Source: Limosilactobacillus oris DSM 4864 (GTDB taxonomy: Bacteria > Bacillota > Bacilli > Lactobacillales > Lactobacillaceae). Taken from it: a DNA stretch of 52,576 bases. The notes under the pieces were generated by a model that saw only the letters and a list, made by a program, of their open reading frames with translations, was not told where the DNA came from and made no database searches. The stretch lies in the NCBI RefSeq assembly GCF_001434465.1, contig NZ_AZGE01000006.1, positions 35,960-88,535 on the forward strand. Reading direction: 5' to 3'. The stretch's first letter is position 1. The number at the start of each line of letters is the position of its first letter. The translations under genes and the position numbers were made by a program. This document shows positions 1 to 8,081 of the stretch, piece after piece.

Positions 1-35
1 ACTGCCCCAAATAGGCTAGCTGCGCGTCGAAAGAC

Positions 36-78
36 AAACGTCTAAAATCAGCTTGTCAGCCGATTTTAGGCGTTTTTT
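36..78 (+). terminator. Hairpin repeat copy 1, terminator-like
   Basis: A 13-bp stem (arms AACGTCTAAAATC and GATTTTAGGCGTT, with one G-U pair) encloses the loop AGCTTGTCAGCC and runs into TTTTTT. It has the form of a rightward intrinsic terminator, presumably for a gene left of the window. The loop and the upstream tag CGAAAGACAA recur at 20751-20800 and, inverted, at 5860-5906, so it belongs to a dispersed hairpin family. The shape is seen directly; termination is inferred. Confidence 0.8.
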
Positions 79-168
79 CTCACTCTCTTGTTGTTTTAAA
101 GTTGGCGCGGCGTGGTGCTGGGATGGGAGCGTCAAACCAGGACAGTTGCTTCTGTCCACCTGCCTTTC

Positions 169-182
169 ATTTCCCGGGAAAT
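169..182. promoter_or_regulatory. Perfect Noc-binding site (NBS)
   Basis: ATTTCCCGGGAAAT is an exact 14-bp match to the NBS palindrome defined for Bacillus subtilis Noc. It lies upstream of the rsmG-noc-parA-parB operon, whose second gene encodes Noc, so it could serve nucleoid occlusion, autoregulation or both. A 6-bp inverted repeat (GGACAG/CTGTCC, 140-157) lies just to its left. A second perfect NBS is at 16676-16689. Confidence 0.75.
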
Positions 183-209
183 AATTGCCGATTATCTCAG
201 GCCAAGCAG

Positions 210-238
210 TTGAAAGAGCGGCCATTTTAGAGTACAGT
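210..238 (+). promoter_or_regulatory. Probable promoter of rsmG-noc-parAB
   Basis: TTGAAA at 210-215 and TACAGT at 233-238 are separated by 17 bp, a sigma-A-like arrangement. The predicted start near 245 falls at the edge of the inverted repeat 248-269. No other promoter of comparable quality is seen before rsmG. Confidence 0.5.
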
Positions 239-247
239 ATAAGGGTA

Positions 248-269
248 CGTGAAACATAAATGTTTCACG
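248..269. promoter_or_regulatory. Inverted repeat of parS-like half sites
   Basis: The arms CGTGAAACA and TGTTTCACG are separated by TAAA. Each arm is a half site of the parS consensus (TGTTTCACGTGAAACA), but the halves are in inside-out order. It sits in the presumed leader of the operon encoding ParB and Noc, 19 bp before the rsmG start. It could be a ParB or Noc operator or simply an RNA hairpin. Confidence 0.45.
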
Positions 270-288
270 AAAAGGAGCGCTTACTTAA

Positions 289-1011
289 ATGAACCCAGAA
301 CAATTTCAACAGGCACTTGCTGATCGGGGGATTAACCTTACCGACCGGCAGATGCAACAATTTGCTGATTACTACCAATTGTTGGTGACGACCAACCGGC
401 AGGTGAATTTGACCCGGATCACAGAAGAAAACGATGTGTACCTCAAACACTTTTACGACTCATTGACGGGGGCATTTGCTGAACCGCGGCTCCAGACCGA
501 GCAGCTGACCCTTTGCGACATTGGTGCCGGCGCCGGCTTTCCATCGCTGCCGCTCAAAATTGCTTTTCCCCAGCTCCAAGTAACCATTGTTGATTCCCTG
601 AATAAACGAATCAACTTTCTGCAGGAGCTAGTTGCTAAGTTGGGTCTGAGCGGGATCACCCTGGTTCATGACCGGGCGGAGACGTTTTCAGCAAAAAAGG
701 CGGCAAACCGGGAAAAGTATGACCTTGTCCTTGCCCGTGCGGTTGCCCGGCTCAGTGTTCTAGCTGAACTGTGCCTTCCCGCAGCGCGGGTCGGCGGTGA
801 GCTAGTAGCGTATAAGGCGAGTGCGGCCGACGACGAACTGGCGGACGCACAAGGGGCAATCAGTAAGCTGGGCGGCGAAGTGCAGAAGGAGTTTGCAATG
901 ACTCTGCCAGGAACTGCTGACCAGCGCAAGATCATCATCATCGATAAGGCCACGGCAACGCCACCGAAGTATCCCCGTCGTCCGGGCCTGCCAAATAAGA
1001 AACCGTTATAG
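289..1011 (+). CDS. rsmG: 16S rRNA m7G527 methyltransferase RsmG
   Basis: A SAM-dependent methyltransferase (240 aa, normal for the family) that modifies G527 of 16S rRNA; its loss in other bacteria gives low-level streptomycin resistance. The N-terminal helical region is followed by the Rossmann SAM motif CDIGAGAGFPSLPL (about residues 76-89), then VDSLNKR and the family segment LARAVARLSVL. The ATG at 289 follows AAGGAG at 272-277. It begins the rsmG-noc-parA-parB cluster usual near the origin of Firmicutes, and noc follows 18 bp after its stop. Confidence 0.95.
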   Translation: MNPEQFQQALADRGINLTDRQMQQFADYYQLLVTTNRQVNLTRITEENDVYLKHFYDSLTGAFAEPRLQTEQLTLCDIGAGAGFPSLPLKIAFPQLQVTIVDSLNKRINFLQELVAKLGLSGITLVHDRAETFSAKKAANREKYDLVLARAVARLSVLAELCLPAARVGGELVAYKASAADDELADAQGAISKLGGEVQKEFAMTLPGTADQRKIIIIDKATATPPKYPRRPGLPNKKPL

Positions 1012-1029
1012 AAGTAAGGAGGATGAAAG

Positions 1030-2004
1030 ATGGCTTTTTCATTATTTAACTTTGGGAAGAGCGACAGTAATGACAGCAAGCAGAAGGTCGTAGAGATCAA
1101 GCTCGACCAGATTGTTCCTAACCGTTATCAGCCCCGCCAGGTCTTTGATAAGGAAGGAATCCAGGAACTGGCCCAGACGATTGACGAACACGGCCTGCTC
1201 CAGCCGATTGTAATTCGGGAATACGAACCCGCTAAGTACGAAATCATTGCTGGGGAGCGGCGTTTTCGCGCGATGAAGCTGTTGCAGTGGGAAACCGCGC
1301 CGGCAATTATCGAAAAAATGAGTGATCATGAGGCCGCCTCCCTTGCCTTAGTAGAAAATCTCCAACGCTCCCAACTGAGTTCGGTCGAGGAGGCCCAGGC
1401 CTACCGTCGGCTGATGGATCTCAACCACTTGACCCAGGCGGCCTTAGCGAAGGGGATGGGCAAGAGCCAGTCCTTTGTGGCGAATAAGCTGCGCCTCCTC
1501 AAGCTGATCAAACCGGTGCAAACGGCCATCCTTGACCACCGGATTTCTGAACGGCACGGACGGGCAATGTTGGACCTCAACGAGAAACAACAGCGTGAGA
1601 TGCTGATGCGGGTAGTCAATAACCGCTTGACGGTTCGCCAAACCGAAGACGAAGTGGCCCGGTTGTTGGGCCGGCCACTGCCGTCAGAAATTGCCAAACA
1701 GAAAGCGGCCGCTCGTCAGCGGGAATTATCCACGATTGCCCCGGTCGCCGAACCAGGCCAGGAAGCAAGTCCCGCCCCGGCGCCGGCTAATGACGCGACC
1801 CCGGCTAACAAGCCGGCGAAGAAGGCTCCCCGCAAGAAGAATAAGACGAAGCCAGCCAAGCAGATCAATGATGCCCGGTTAGCGTTGAATACGATTAAGA
1901 AGTCAATCAAACTGGCAACTGATAGTGGTTTTAAGGTCACGACCAAGGAATCGGACAACGACCAATCCTACCAGCTGGTAATTGAGATTCCGAAGAAGCA
2001 GTAG
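1030..2004 (+). CDS. noc: Nucleoid occlusion protein Noc (ParB-like CTPase family)
   Basis: A ParB-family DNA-binding protein that in other Firmicutes binds NBS sites, spreads as a CTP-gated clamp, contacts the membrane and blocks Z-ring assembly over the nucleoid. Visible parts are an amphipathic N-terminus (MAFSLFNFG) of the kind used for membrane contact, the CTP-binding motif GERRFRA (75-81), the ENLQR segment, and a helix-turn-helix around residues 133-158. Between the DNA-binding part and the C-terminal dimer region lies an Ala/Pro/Lys-rich low-complexity linker (about 228-275), which makes the protein somewhat long (324 aa). Its position between rsmG and parA, together with perfect NBS sites in the window, supports Noc over a second ParB. 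The ATG at 1030 has AGGAGG upstream; an ATG at 1023 is out of frame. Confidence 0.9.
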   Translation: MAFSLFNFGKSDSNDSKQKVVEIKLDQIVPNRYQPRQVFDKEGIQELAQTIDEHGLLQPIVIREYEPAKYEIIAGERRFRAMKLLQWETAPAIIEKMSDHEAASLALVENLQRSQLSSVEEAQAYRRLMDLNHLTQAALAKGMGKSQSFVANKLRLLKLIKPVQTAILDHRISERHGRAMLDLNEKQQREMLMRVVNNRLTVRQTEDEVARLLGRPLPSEIAKQKAAARQRELSTIAPVAEPGQEASPAPAPANDATPANKPAKKAPRKKNKTKPAKQINDARLALNTIKKSIKLATDSGFKVTTKESDNDQSYQLVIEIPKKQ

Positions 2005-2015
2005 GAGGCATATTA

Positions 2016-2786
2016 ATGGGTTCAGTAATTGCATTAGCTAACCAAAAAGGCGGCGTGGGTAAGACCACCACGAGCGTTAACTTGGGTGCCTGCCTGGCAG
2101 ACCAGGGCCAGCACGTTTTGTTAATTGACCTTGATCCCCAGGGGAACGCCACCAGTGGCTTAGGAATTGAAAAGCGCAATATTGAAAAGAGTGTCTACGA
2201 CGTTTTAATCAATGATGAGCCACTAGCCAATGTCATCCAGCATTCCAGCCATCCGGGCTTGGACATTGCACCGACCACCATTGAGTTATCCGGGGCGGAG
2301 ATTGAGCTGACGAACTTGATGGCGCGGGAGACCCGGCTCAAGGATGCCTTTGGGGACGTCAAAGATGACTATGACTTTATCCTGATTGACTGTCCGCCGT
2401 CGTTGGGACTGTTGACCATCAACGCCTTTACCGCTTGTGACTCCATTTTGATTCCGGTCCAGAGTGAATACTATGCTTTGGAGGGGCTGAGCCAGCTGCT
2501 GAACACAATCAAGCTGGTTCAAAAGCACTTCAATCCGGCGCTCAAAATTGAGGGCGTTCTTCTGACGATGTATGACAAGCGAACCAACCTCGGCCAGCAA
2601 GTTAACGCGGAAGTTAAGAAGTTCTTTGGCAATCAGGTCTACCAGACCGTGATTCCACGCAACGTCCGTCTATCGGAAGCCCCGAGCCATGGCTTGGCAA
2701 TTGTCGATTATGATAAACGGTCGACCGGTGCCGCAGTCTATCAAGCATTAGCAAAGGAAGTGTTGGCGAATAATGGCAAAGCGTAA
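2016..2786 (+). CDS. parA: Chromosome partition ATPase ParA (Soj)
   Basis: A deviant Walker-A ATPase (256 aa) that works with ParB-parS in origin segregation and affects DnaA. The motif KGGVGKTT lies at residues 11-18, followed by LLIDLDPQGN and the Walker-B-like segment LIDCPPSLG. AGGAGG precedes the ATG. parB starts inside its 3' end with a 14-bp overlap, indicating translational coupling. Confidence 0.95.
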   Translation: MGSVIALANQKGGVGKTTTSVNLGACLADQGQHVLLIDLDPQGNATSGLGIEKRNIEKSVYDVLINDEPLANVIQHSSHPGLDIAPTTIELSGAEIELTNLMARETRLKDAFGDVKDDYDFILIDCPPSLGLLTINAFTACDSILIPVQSEYYALEGLSQLLNTIKLVQKHFNPALKIEGVLLTMYDKRTNLGQQVNAEVKKFFGNQVYQTVIPRNVRLSEAPSHGLAIVDYDKRSTGAAVYQALAKEVLANNGKA

Positions 2787-3660
2787 AAAGGGCGGCCTTG
2801 GTCGCGGAATTGAAGCCCTATTTGAAGAAAATACCATTGAAGAGCCGGTAAATGGCGAGACGGTCCAGGATGTTAAATTGTCACTAATCCGCCCCAACCC
2901 CTACCAGCCGCGGCGGACATTTGATTCCGCGGCTTTGCAGGAGCTGGCCGATTCAATCAAGGAAACCGGTGTTTTTCAGCCGGTTATCCTGCGGCAGCCG
3001 GATGCGGCGGTCGAACGGTATGAGCTGATTGCCGGTGAACGGCGCTTTCGGGCGTCAAAAATGGCCCGGCAGGAAACGATTCCGGCGATTGTGCGGAATA
3101 TGACCGATGAACAGATGATGGAGGTCGCGGTCCTCGAAAACTTGCAACGGGAAGACCTGACCCCCTTGGAAGAGGCTCAGGCCTACCAGACGCTGATGGA
3201 CAGGCTTTCCCTAACGCAGGCTCAGGTTGCTAACCGCTTGGGCAAGAGCCGGCCTTACATCGCCAACTACTTACGCTTGCTCGGCCTGCCACCCCTGATC
3301 AAGGAAGCCTTGAACGAGGGGCGGCTCTCAATGGGGCAGGCCCGGACGATTCTGGGACTCAAAGATAAAAAGCAGCTGGTCGGTCTGGCGAAGCGGGCGA
3401 TGGACAAGAACTTGACTGTCCGCCAACTGGAGGAAATCGTTGCCCAAATGAATGGGACCAGCAAGAAGAAGGCCCAGAAGAAGGGACAGCGGAAGCCCGT
3501 TTACCTGCGGGAGGCAGAAGCCCAGCTGCAAAGCAAGTTTGGTGCGAAGGTCGCTGTTTCACAAAGTCGCAAGCGCGGTGCCGGCAAGATTGAAATTCCG
3601 TACACGTCCAATGATGACTTAACCCGGATTTTGGAAGTATTAAACATCTCTTTAGACTAG
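2773..3660 (+). CDS. parB: Chromosome partition protein ParB (Spo0J)
   Basis: A centromere-binding CTPase clamp (295 aa) that loads at parS and partners ParA. It has the ParB N-terminal start GGLGRGIEALF, NPYQPR, the CTP motif GERRFRA (88-94), ENLQRE, and the helix-turn-helix region LTQAQVANRLGKSRPYIANY. A basic linker precedes the C-terminal dimer domain. It overlaps parA by 14 bp and DUF951 follows 13 bp later. No canonical parS site was found in the window; only the inside-out half sites at 248-269 resemble it. Confidence 0.95.
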   Translation: MAKRKKGGLGRGIEALFEENTIEEPVNGETVQDVKLSLIRPNPYQPRRTFDSAALQELADSIKETGVFQPVILRQPDAAVERYELIAGERRFRASKMARQETIPAIVRNMTDEQMMEVAVLENLQREDLTPLEEAQAYQTLMDRLSLTQAQVANRLGKSRPYIANYLRLLGLPPLIKEALNEGRLSMGQARTILGLKDKKQLVGLAKRAMDKNLTVRQLEEIVAQMNGTSKKKAQKKGQRKPVYLREAEAQLQSKFGAKVAVSQSRKRGAGKIEIPYTSNDDLTRILEVLNISLD

Positions 3661-3673
3661 GAGGGACTTAACC

Positions 3674-3874
3674 ATGGCAGCTTATGATAAGGGCGATGTT
3701 GTTTTGATGAAGAAAGCCCACCCCTGTGGCACCAACCGCTGGCTGATTACCCGGGTCGGCGCTGATATTAAAATCCAGTGCCAGGGCTGCGGCCACGTCG
3801 TCATGATGACCCGTCAGAAATTTGATAAGGGCTTTAAGAAAGTCCTTGAAAAAGCACCAGCAGACAATCAATAA
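3674..3874 (+). CDS. DUF951 family small zinc-ribbon-like protein
   Basis: A 66-residue conserved Firmicutes protein of unknown biochemical role. CGTNRW at residues 18-23 and CQGCGH at 36-41 provide cysteine and histidine ligands suggesting a small zinc-binding fold. GGAGG precedes the ATG. Its place between parB and ychF is conserved in lactobacilli, so it is probably co-transcribed with the partition genes. Confidence 0.85.
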   Translation: MAAYDKGDVVLMKKAHPCGTNRWLITRVGADIKIQCQGCGHVVMMTRQKFDKGFKKVLEKAPADNQ

Positions 3875-3924
3875 TTAGGTGTTCTTAGTTAAAAAATATA
3901 ATTAAAAAGGAAAGTGAAGATTTC

Positions 3925-5022
3925 ATGTCATTAACTGCAGGAATTGTCGGCTTGCCAAACGTCGGCAAGTCAACGTTGTTTAACGCAATCACGAAGGCGG
4001 GCGCTGAAATGGCTAACTACCCGTTTGCCACGATTGACCCGAACGTGGGGATGGTGGAAGTGCCGGATAAACGCTTGGACCGGATTCAAGAACTGATTCC
4101 GGCTAAGAAGATTGTTCCGACCACCTTTGAATTTACCGACATCGCCGGGATCGTCAAGGGTGCCAGCAAGGGTGAAGGACTGGGTAACAAGTTCCTGGAA
4201 AACATCCGGCAGACCGACGCCATCGTTCACGTGGTGCGGGCCTTTGACGACGATGACATCACCAGTGTTTCCGGGAAGGTCGACCCAATCGAAGACATCG
4301 ACACCATCAACCTGGAACTGGTCATGGCGGACCTCGATGCCGTTAACAAGCGCTTAGCCAAGGTTCAGCGGGCAGCCAAGGGCCGTGATAAGGACGCCCT
4401 GGCTGAGCTGGCGGTGCTCAACAAGATTAAGCCGGCTCTGGAAGACGGGAAGAGCGTACGGTCCCTCGACTTTAGCGACGATGAAAAGAAAATCGTCAAG
4501 GGCCTCTTCCTCCTGACCAGCAAGCCGGTGCTCTACGTGGCCAACATCGCGGAAGATGATATGGCGGATCCAGATGCCAACAAGTACATGGACCAGATTA
4601 AGGAACACGTGAAGGACGACGGTGAAGTCATCGGTGTGGCTGCCGCGGCCGAAGAACAGATTGCTGAAATGGACGATGCCGATAAGGCGGACTTTTTGGA
4701 GATGGAAGGGGTGACCGAACCAGGGTTGAACCGGTTGATCCGGGCAGCTTACAAGCTCCTGGGTCTGGAAACCTTCTTTACTGCCGGGGGTCCCGAAACC
4801 CGGGCTTGGACTTACCGGAAGGGCACGAAGGCCCCTCAAGCGGCTGGAATTATTCACTCTGACTTTGAACGGGGCTTTATCCGGGCCGAAGTAATGAGCT
4901 TTGAAGACCTGGACCAGTTAGGCTCAGAGGCGGCCGTTAAGGAAGCGGGTAAGCTGCGGCTGGAAGGAAAAGATTACGTCATGCAGGACGGCGACATCGT
5001 TGAATTCCGCTTCAACATTTAA
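3925..5022 (+). CDS. ychF: Redox-regulated P-loop ATPase YchF (OLA1 family)
   Basis: A universally conserved Obg-family nucleotidase (365 aa, standard length) that prefers ATP and associates with ribosomes. The G1 loop GLPNVGKS lies at residues 9-16, [10 protein letters not shown] is the switch region, and NIAE replaces the usual NKxD guanine specificity motif, which is diagnostic of YchF. A TGS domain forms the C-terminus ([13 protein letters not shown] to VEFRFNI). It has its own AAAGG-type ribosome binding site. Confidence 0.95.
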   Translation: MSLTAGIVGLPNVGKSTLFNAITKAGAEMANYPFATIDPNVGMVEVPDKRLDRIQELIPAKKIVPTTFEFTDIAGIVKGASKGEGLGNKFLENIRQTDAIVHVVRAFDDDDITSVSGKVDPIEDIDTINLELVMADLDAVNKRLAKVQRAAKGRDKDALAELAVLNKIKPALEDGKSVRSLDFSDDEKKIVKGLFLLTSKPVLYVANIAEDDMADPDANKYMDQIKEHVKDDGEVIGVAAAAEEQIAEMDDADKADFLEMEGVTEPGLNRLIRAAYKLLGLETFFTAGGPETRAWTYRKGTKAPQAAGIIHSDFERGFIRAEVMSFEDLDQLGSEAAVKEAGKLRLEGKDYVMQDGDIVEFRFNI

Positions 5023-5067
5023 GCGCCGTTAAACTCAGAAAAGTAAAGTGATGAGAGGAGTTTCACA

Positions 5068-5829
5068 TTGAGCGAGGAACAACCACGAAATGCGCAGGCC
5101 GGCCAACGGCAAAAACAGCGTGAGAAAGCCCAACGGCAAGAAAAGGGCAACGCTTTTGCTAATTTTGGCCTGACCCGGAAAAACGAAGAATTTATTTATC
5201 AGCTAAACAAACAGCTTGACCGGCTGGGTGTCGCTAAGGACAAGCGGGACACGATGATCAACGAGACGGTTGCCAAGCTGCAGGCTGGTCAAAAGAAGGG
5301 GCAGACCGCGAAGACCCTTTTTGGCACGCCGACGGAATACGCCAAGGAATTAAAGAATCCGAAACCTAAGGATGAACCGGCGGATGGCAAGCAGTCGATG
5401 AAACTGTTGTCCATTGACAATACCCTGATCTTCTTTAGTATCTTTACCTTCATGTACGGAATTATGTTCCTGCTGTCGCCAGAAATCCTCAAGACGAAGC
5501 AGTATGGTAGCTCTGGAATTACCGCAATCGTCCTCGTGGCGGTCATCGGGGGTGTCCTCTTTAGCTACATTATGCTCCAGTTGCAACCGCGGGGTCGGAC
5601 GAAGAAGCGGCCACTGGCGACCCGGATTTTAATCCTGGTCTGTGGGCTGATCCTCTGGCTGGGAATCTACATGATGGCTAGCTGGCTGCCGAACGTGATT
5701 AACCCACGGCTGAATGCTTGGGTCTACATCATCTTGGGGATGGTGGCCTTCGGTGGAGATATGTACTTCCGGAACAAGTACCACGTTTCCGGGGGGTACC
5801 CAGTTGGCCGGCATTCGCAACGGCGCTAA
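5068..5829 (+). CDS. DUF1129 family membrane protein
   Basis: 253 residues. The N-terminal third is charged and soluble (Gln/Lys/Arg-rich) and is followed by four hydrophobic segments at about residues 118-136, 150-172, 187-207 and 216-233. The layout and the position after ychF match the DUF1129 proteins of lactobacilli; the function is unknown. TTG at 5068 is taken as the start because GAGAGGAG lies 8-10 bp upstream. Several terminator-like hairpins follow it. Confidence 0.8.
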   Translation: MSEEQPRNAQAGQRQKQREKAQRQEKGNAFANFGLTRKNEEFIYQLNKQLDRLGVAKDKRDTMINETVAKLQAGQKKGQTAKTLFGTPTEYAKELKNPKPKDEPADGKQSMKLLSIDNTLIFFSIFTFMYGIMFLLSPEILKTKQYGSSGITAIVLVAVIGGVLFSYIMLQLQPRGRTKKRPLATRILILVCGLILWLGIYMMASWLPNVINPRLNAWVYIILGMVAFGGDMYFRNKYHVSGGYPVGRHSQRR

Positions 5830-6225
5830 AATTATAACAACTGAGATTAGAAGCGAGTGAAACACCGCAAATCGGCTGGCAAGCTGGTTTGCGGTGTTTG
5901 TCTTTTACTGCCCAGCTGGCTATTGTGCTGAGCTAGCGTAATCTAGCAAGTAGCTAGGAGGTTGAGCTAATTTCCCGCCTCCCCGCTAGTTTTTGGAAAG
6001 CACAAATGGGTCCCTCCTGGAGTTCGGTTTTACCGAGCGCAGGAACTCATTTGTGCTTTTTATTAAAGTGGTGGAATTTACACGTCCCAGCCATTTCTAC
6101 GGCTATTATCAAAAAAATCATTAAACAGTGACGATTATATCAATGTTGTTAAGGCTAATACAAAGTTATTTTTATTTGAGGATTTATAATTTTAAAGATA
6201 TGATGATGGCTAGGAGGTGGTCAGA
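5830..6225 (+). other. Structured intergenic region with stacked hairpins
   Basis: A 396-bp gap without a convincing gene. It contains the hairpin at 5860-5906, a second at about 5953-5993 (CTAGGAGG pairing with CCTC and CTAG, then TTTTT), and a long third at 5997-6062. The third has perfect 12-bp outer arms AAAGCACAAATG/CATTTGTGCTTT, an inner CCTG/CAGG, an apical CGGT/ACCG, and ends in CTTTTTATT. A TATAAT at 6185-6190 is a likely -10 for glutaminase. Three terminators in a row suggest an insulated boundary; a small RNA between 5907 and 6062 is possible but unproven. Confidence 0.6.
5860..5906 (+). terminator. Hairpin repeat copy 2 (inverted core), terminator-like
   Basis: Arms AAACACCGCAAA and TTTGCGGTGTTT enclose a loop that is the reverse complement of the loop at 36-78 and 20757-20800, and GTCTTTT follows. 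In its own orientation this copy reads AAAGACAA, stem, AGCTTGCCAGCC, stem. Here it follows a rightward gene, so it may terminate in both directions. Confidence 0.7.
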
Positions 6226-7146
6226 TTGAACCTACAAGAGGTTATTGATAATAATTTGGCTAAAACTGCTAATGGAAAAGTAGCAGACTACATTCCTGCG
6301 CTCGGCCAAGTCGCGCCTAAGCAGCTTGGCGTTGCGCTTTACAATTTAGATCAAAACGAATTAGAACAGGCTGGTGACGCGAACGTTCGCTTTGCCATTG
6401 AAAGTATTTCGAAAGTAATTGTTTTTTTATACGCCGTAAAGCAGCTGGGGCTGGACGAGGTGACTAAACACGTAGGCGCCCGACAGACCGGCTTCCCATT
6501 TAATTCCATTTTAAATCTAGAAATTGAACGGGCCCAGCACCCGCTGAACCCGTTCGTTAACGCGGGCGCGATTGAGGTCACGTCGTTGATCAAGCCGCTT
6601 GCCGACCGGCAGCCGTTTGAACAGATTATCATGTTTGCCCGGGAAATCTGCCATGACCCGCAAATTACGCTCAATAATGAAATCTTTGAGTCTGAAGACC
6701 GAACCGGCGATACGGACCGTTCTTTGGCATACTACTTGAAAGCCAATGGGATAATGCAGGGTGACGTGACCGCGAGCCTGACGACCTACTTTAAGCAGTG
6801 CTCGATGATGGTCACTGCCGTGAGTCTGGCGAACCTTGGTGCGGTCCTGGCAAATAACGGGGTCAAGCCCTGGGACCAGGACCGGCTGATTTCCAGTCAG
6901 GCGGCGACCTACGCCAAGTCATTAATGATGACGACCGGCCTTTACAATGAGTCAGGGACTTATTCGTCTATTATCGGGGTGCCGACAAAGAGCGGGGTTG
7001 GCGGCGGCTTAATGTCTGCCGTGCCAAACCGGGTCGGGGTCGGGATCTTTAGCCCTCCCTTGGATCAGGCAGGCAATAGTGTGGCGGGCTTAGGCGCCTT
7101 AGGGGACCTGAGCACCGATTTGAAATTAGATATTTTCCGGTATTAA
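6226..7146 (+). CDS. glsA: Glutaminase (beta-lactamase-like fold)
   Basis: Hydrolyses L-glutamine to glutamate and ammonia and is often linked to acid tolerance and flavour in lactobacilli. The serine nucleophile motif ESISK, NPFVNAGAI, KQCS and VPTKSGVGGG are all present, and the length (306 aa) is typical. TTG at 6226 is preferred over GTG at 6217 because AGGAGG at 6212-6217 would overlap the latter but is 8 bp from the former. No glutamate decarboxylase or antiporter lies beside it, so it stands alone. A terminator follows at 7191-7228. Confidence 0.9.
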   Translation: MNLQEVIDNNLAKTANGKVADYIPALGQVAPKQLGVALYNLDQNELEQAGDANVRFAIESISKVIVFLYAVKQLGLDEVTKHVGARQTGFPFNSILNLEIERAQHPLNPFVNAGAIEVTSLIKPLADRQPFEQIIMFAREICHDPQITLNNEIFESEDRTGDTDRSLAYYLKANGIMQGDVTASLTTYFKQCSMMVTAVSLANLGAVLANNGVKPWDQDRLISSQAATYAKSLMMTTGLYNESGTYSSIIGVPTKSGVGGGLMSAVPNRVGVGIFSPPLDQAGNSVAGLGALGDLSTDLKLDIFRY

Positions 7147-7190
7147 AATGCGTTCTCCCAAGCATTGCAGCAAACAGTTATATCAATATT

Positions 7191-7228
7191 AAAGGTCCTT
7201 GTGCGGTTCATCGCTACGGGGCCTTTTA
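7191..7228 (+). terminator. Terminator after glutaminase
   Basis: AAAGGTCC pairs with GGGCCTTT (one G-U pair) around an 18-20 nt loop and is followed by TATA. It is of moderate strength and separates glsA from the deo promoter. Confidence 0.6.
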
Positions 7229-7257
7229 TAATACTTTCCTAAAAGTCTTTAGTTTTT

Positions 7258-7292
7258 GAAAAAATGTTCCCGGATTATGTGGACATTTTTTC
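7258..7292. promoter_or_regulatory. Palindromic operator upstream of deo operon
   Basis: Arms GAAAAAATGTTC (7258-7269) and GGACATTTTTTC (7281-7292) form a 12-bp inverted repeat with one mismatch and an 11-bp spacer. The right arm overlaps the -35 box (TGGACA). This fits repression by the SorC/DeoR-type regulator encoded at 11427-12380; the pairing of regulator and site is inferred. Confidence 0.65.
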
Positions 7293-7307
7293 ATTTAATG
7301 TTAAACT
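7280..7307 (+). promoter_or_regulatory. deo operon promoter
   Basis: TGGACA at 7280-7285 and TAAACT at 7302-7307 are separated by 16 bp. It overlaps the palindrome 7258-7292 and is followed by a cre site, the layout of a repressible catabolic promoter. Confidence 0.6.
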
Positions 7308-7322
7308 ATACACATAGCGAAA

Positions 7323-7338
7323 ATGAAAGCGAATTCAA
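7323..7338 (+). promoter_or_regulatory. cre site (CcpA), deo operon
   Basis: ATGAAAGCGAATTCAA matches the cre consensus WTGNNARCGNWWWCAW at every position. It lies just downstream of the predicted transcription start, a position typical for carbon catabolite repression by CcpA-HPr(Ser-P). Confidence 0.8.
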
Positions 7339-7357
7339 AAAAAGAGGAGATTTAAGA

Positions 7358-8035
7358 ATGAAGTTAACACAAGCACAATTAGCCAAGTACATGGACCACA
7401 CGATGCTCAAGCCGGAAGCAACGGCGGAAATGATTGACAAGACGGTTGAGGAAGCTCGGAAGTACAACACCGCTTCTGTCTGCATCAACCCCTACTGGGT
7501 CAAGCGGGTTCACGAAGGCCTAGAAGGAGCGGACGTTAACACTTGTACTGTGATTGGCTTCCCTCTCGGGGCAACGTCAACGGCCAGCAAGGTCTTCGAA
7601 ACTAAGCAGGCGATTGCCGACGGGGCTGATGAAATTGACATGGTTATCAACATCGGCGAATTAAAGGGCGGCAATGACCAAGCGGTTGAAGACGACATCC
7701 GGGCCGTGGCCGAAGCAACCCACGCCGAAGGCAAACTGCTAAAGGTCATTATTGAAAACTGCCTGCTGACTGACGAAGAAAAGAAGCGGGCTTCTAAACT
7801 GACCGTCAAGGGCGGCGCGGACTTCGTTAAGACGTCCACCGGGTTCTCCACTTCTGGTGCCAAGGCCCAGGACGTTAAGCTGATGCGGGAAGCAGTTGGC
7901 CCAGACTTCAAGATCAAGGCCGCCGGTGGCATCCACAGCTTGGCTGAAGCCTACGACATGATTGAAGCGGGCGCTAACCGGCTTGGGGTTTCCGCCTCTG
8001 TGAAGATTTTGGAAGAAGCCGCTAAGCAAGATTAA
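7358..8035 (+). CDS. deoC: Deoxyribose-phosphate aldolase DeoC
   Basis: Cleaves 2-deoxyribose 5-phosphate to glyceraldehyde 3-phosphate and acetaldehyde. The Schiff-base lysine motif [10 protein letters not shown] is present, with AAGGIH near the C-terminus. The ATG at 7358 follows AGAGGAG and gives [20 protein letters not shown], a standard 225-residue protein; the reading frame extends upstream to 7256 but crosses the promoter and cre site, so that start is rejected. First gene of deoC-deoB-pdp-deoD-regulator. Confidence 0.95.
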   Translation: MKLTQAQLAKYMDHTMLKPEATAEMIDKTVEEARKYNTASVCINPYWVKRVHEGLEGADVNTCTVIGFPLGATSTASKVFETKQAIADGADEIDMVINIGELKGGNDQAVEDDIRAVAEATHAEGKLLKVIIENCLLTDEEKKRASKLTVKGGADFVKTSTGFSTSGAKAQDVKLMREAVGPDFKIKAAGGIHSLAEAYDMIEAGANRLGVSASVKILEEAAKQD

Positions 8036-8081
8036 CTTTCGGCCATGTTGCATTTTTAGTTAACAAATTGGAGGGGTCAAG

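Noticed and set aside
5997-6062. Possible T-box or other known riboswitch before glutaminase
   Set aside because: No T-box sequence (AGGGUGGNACCGCG) or other riboswitch core is visible, and about 160 bp separate it from the gene.
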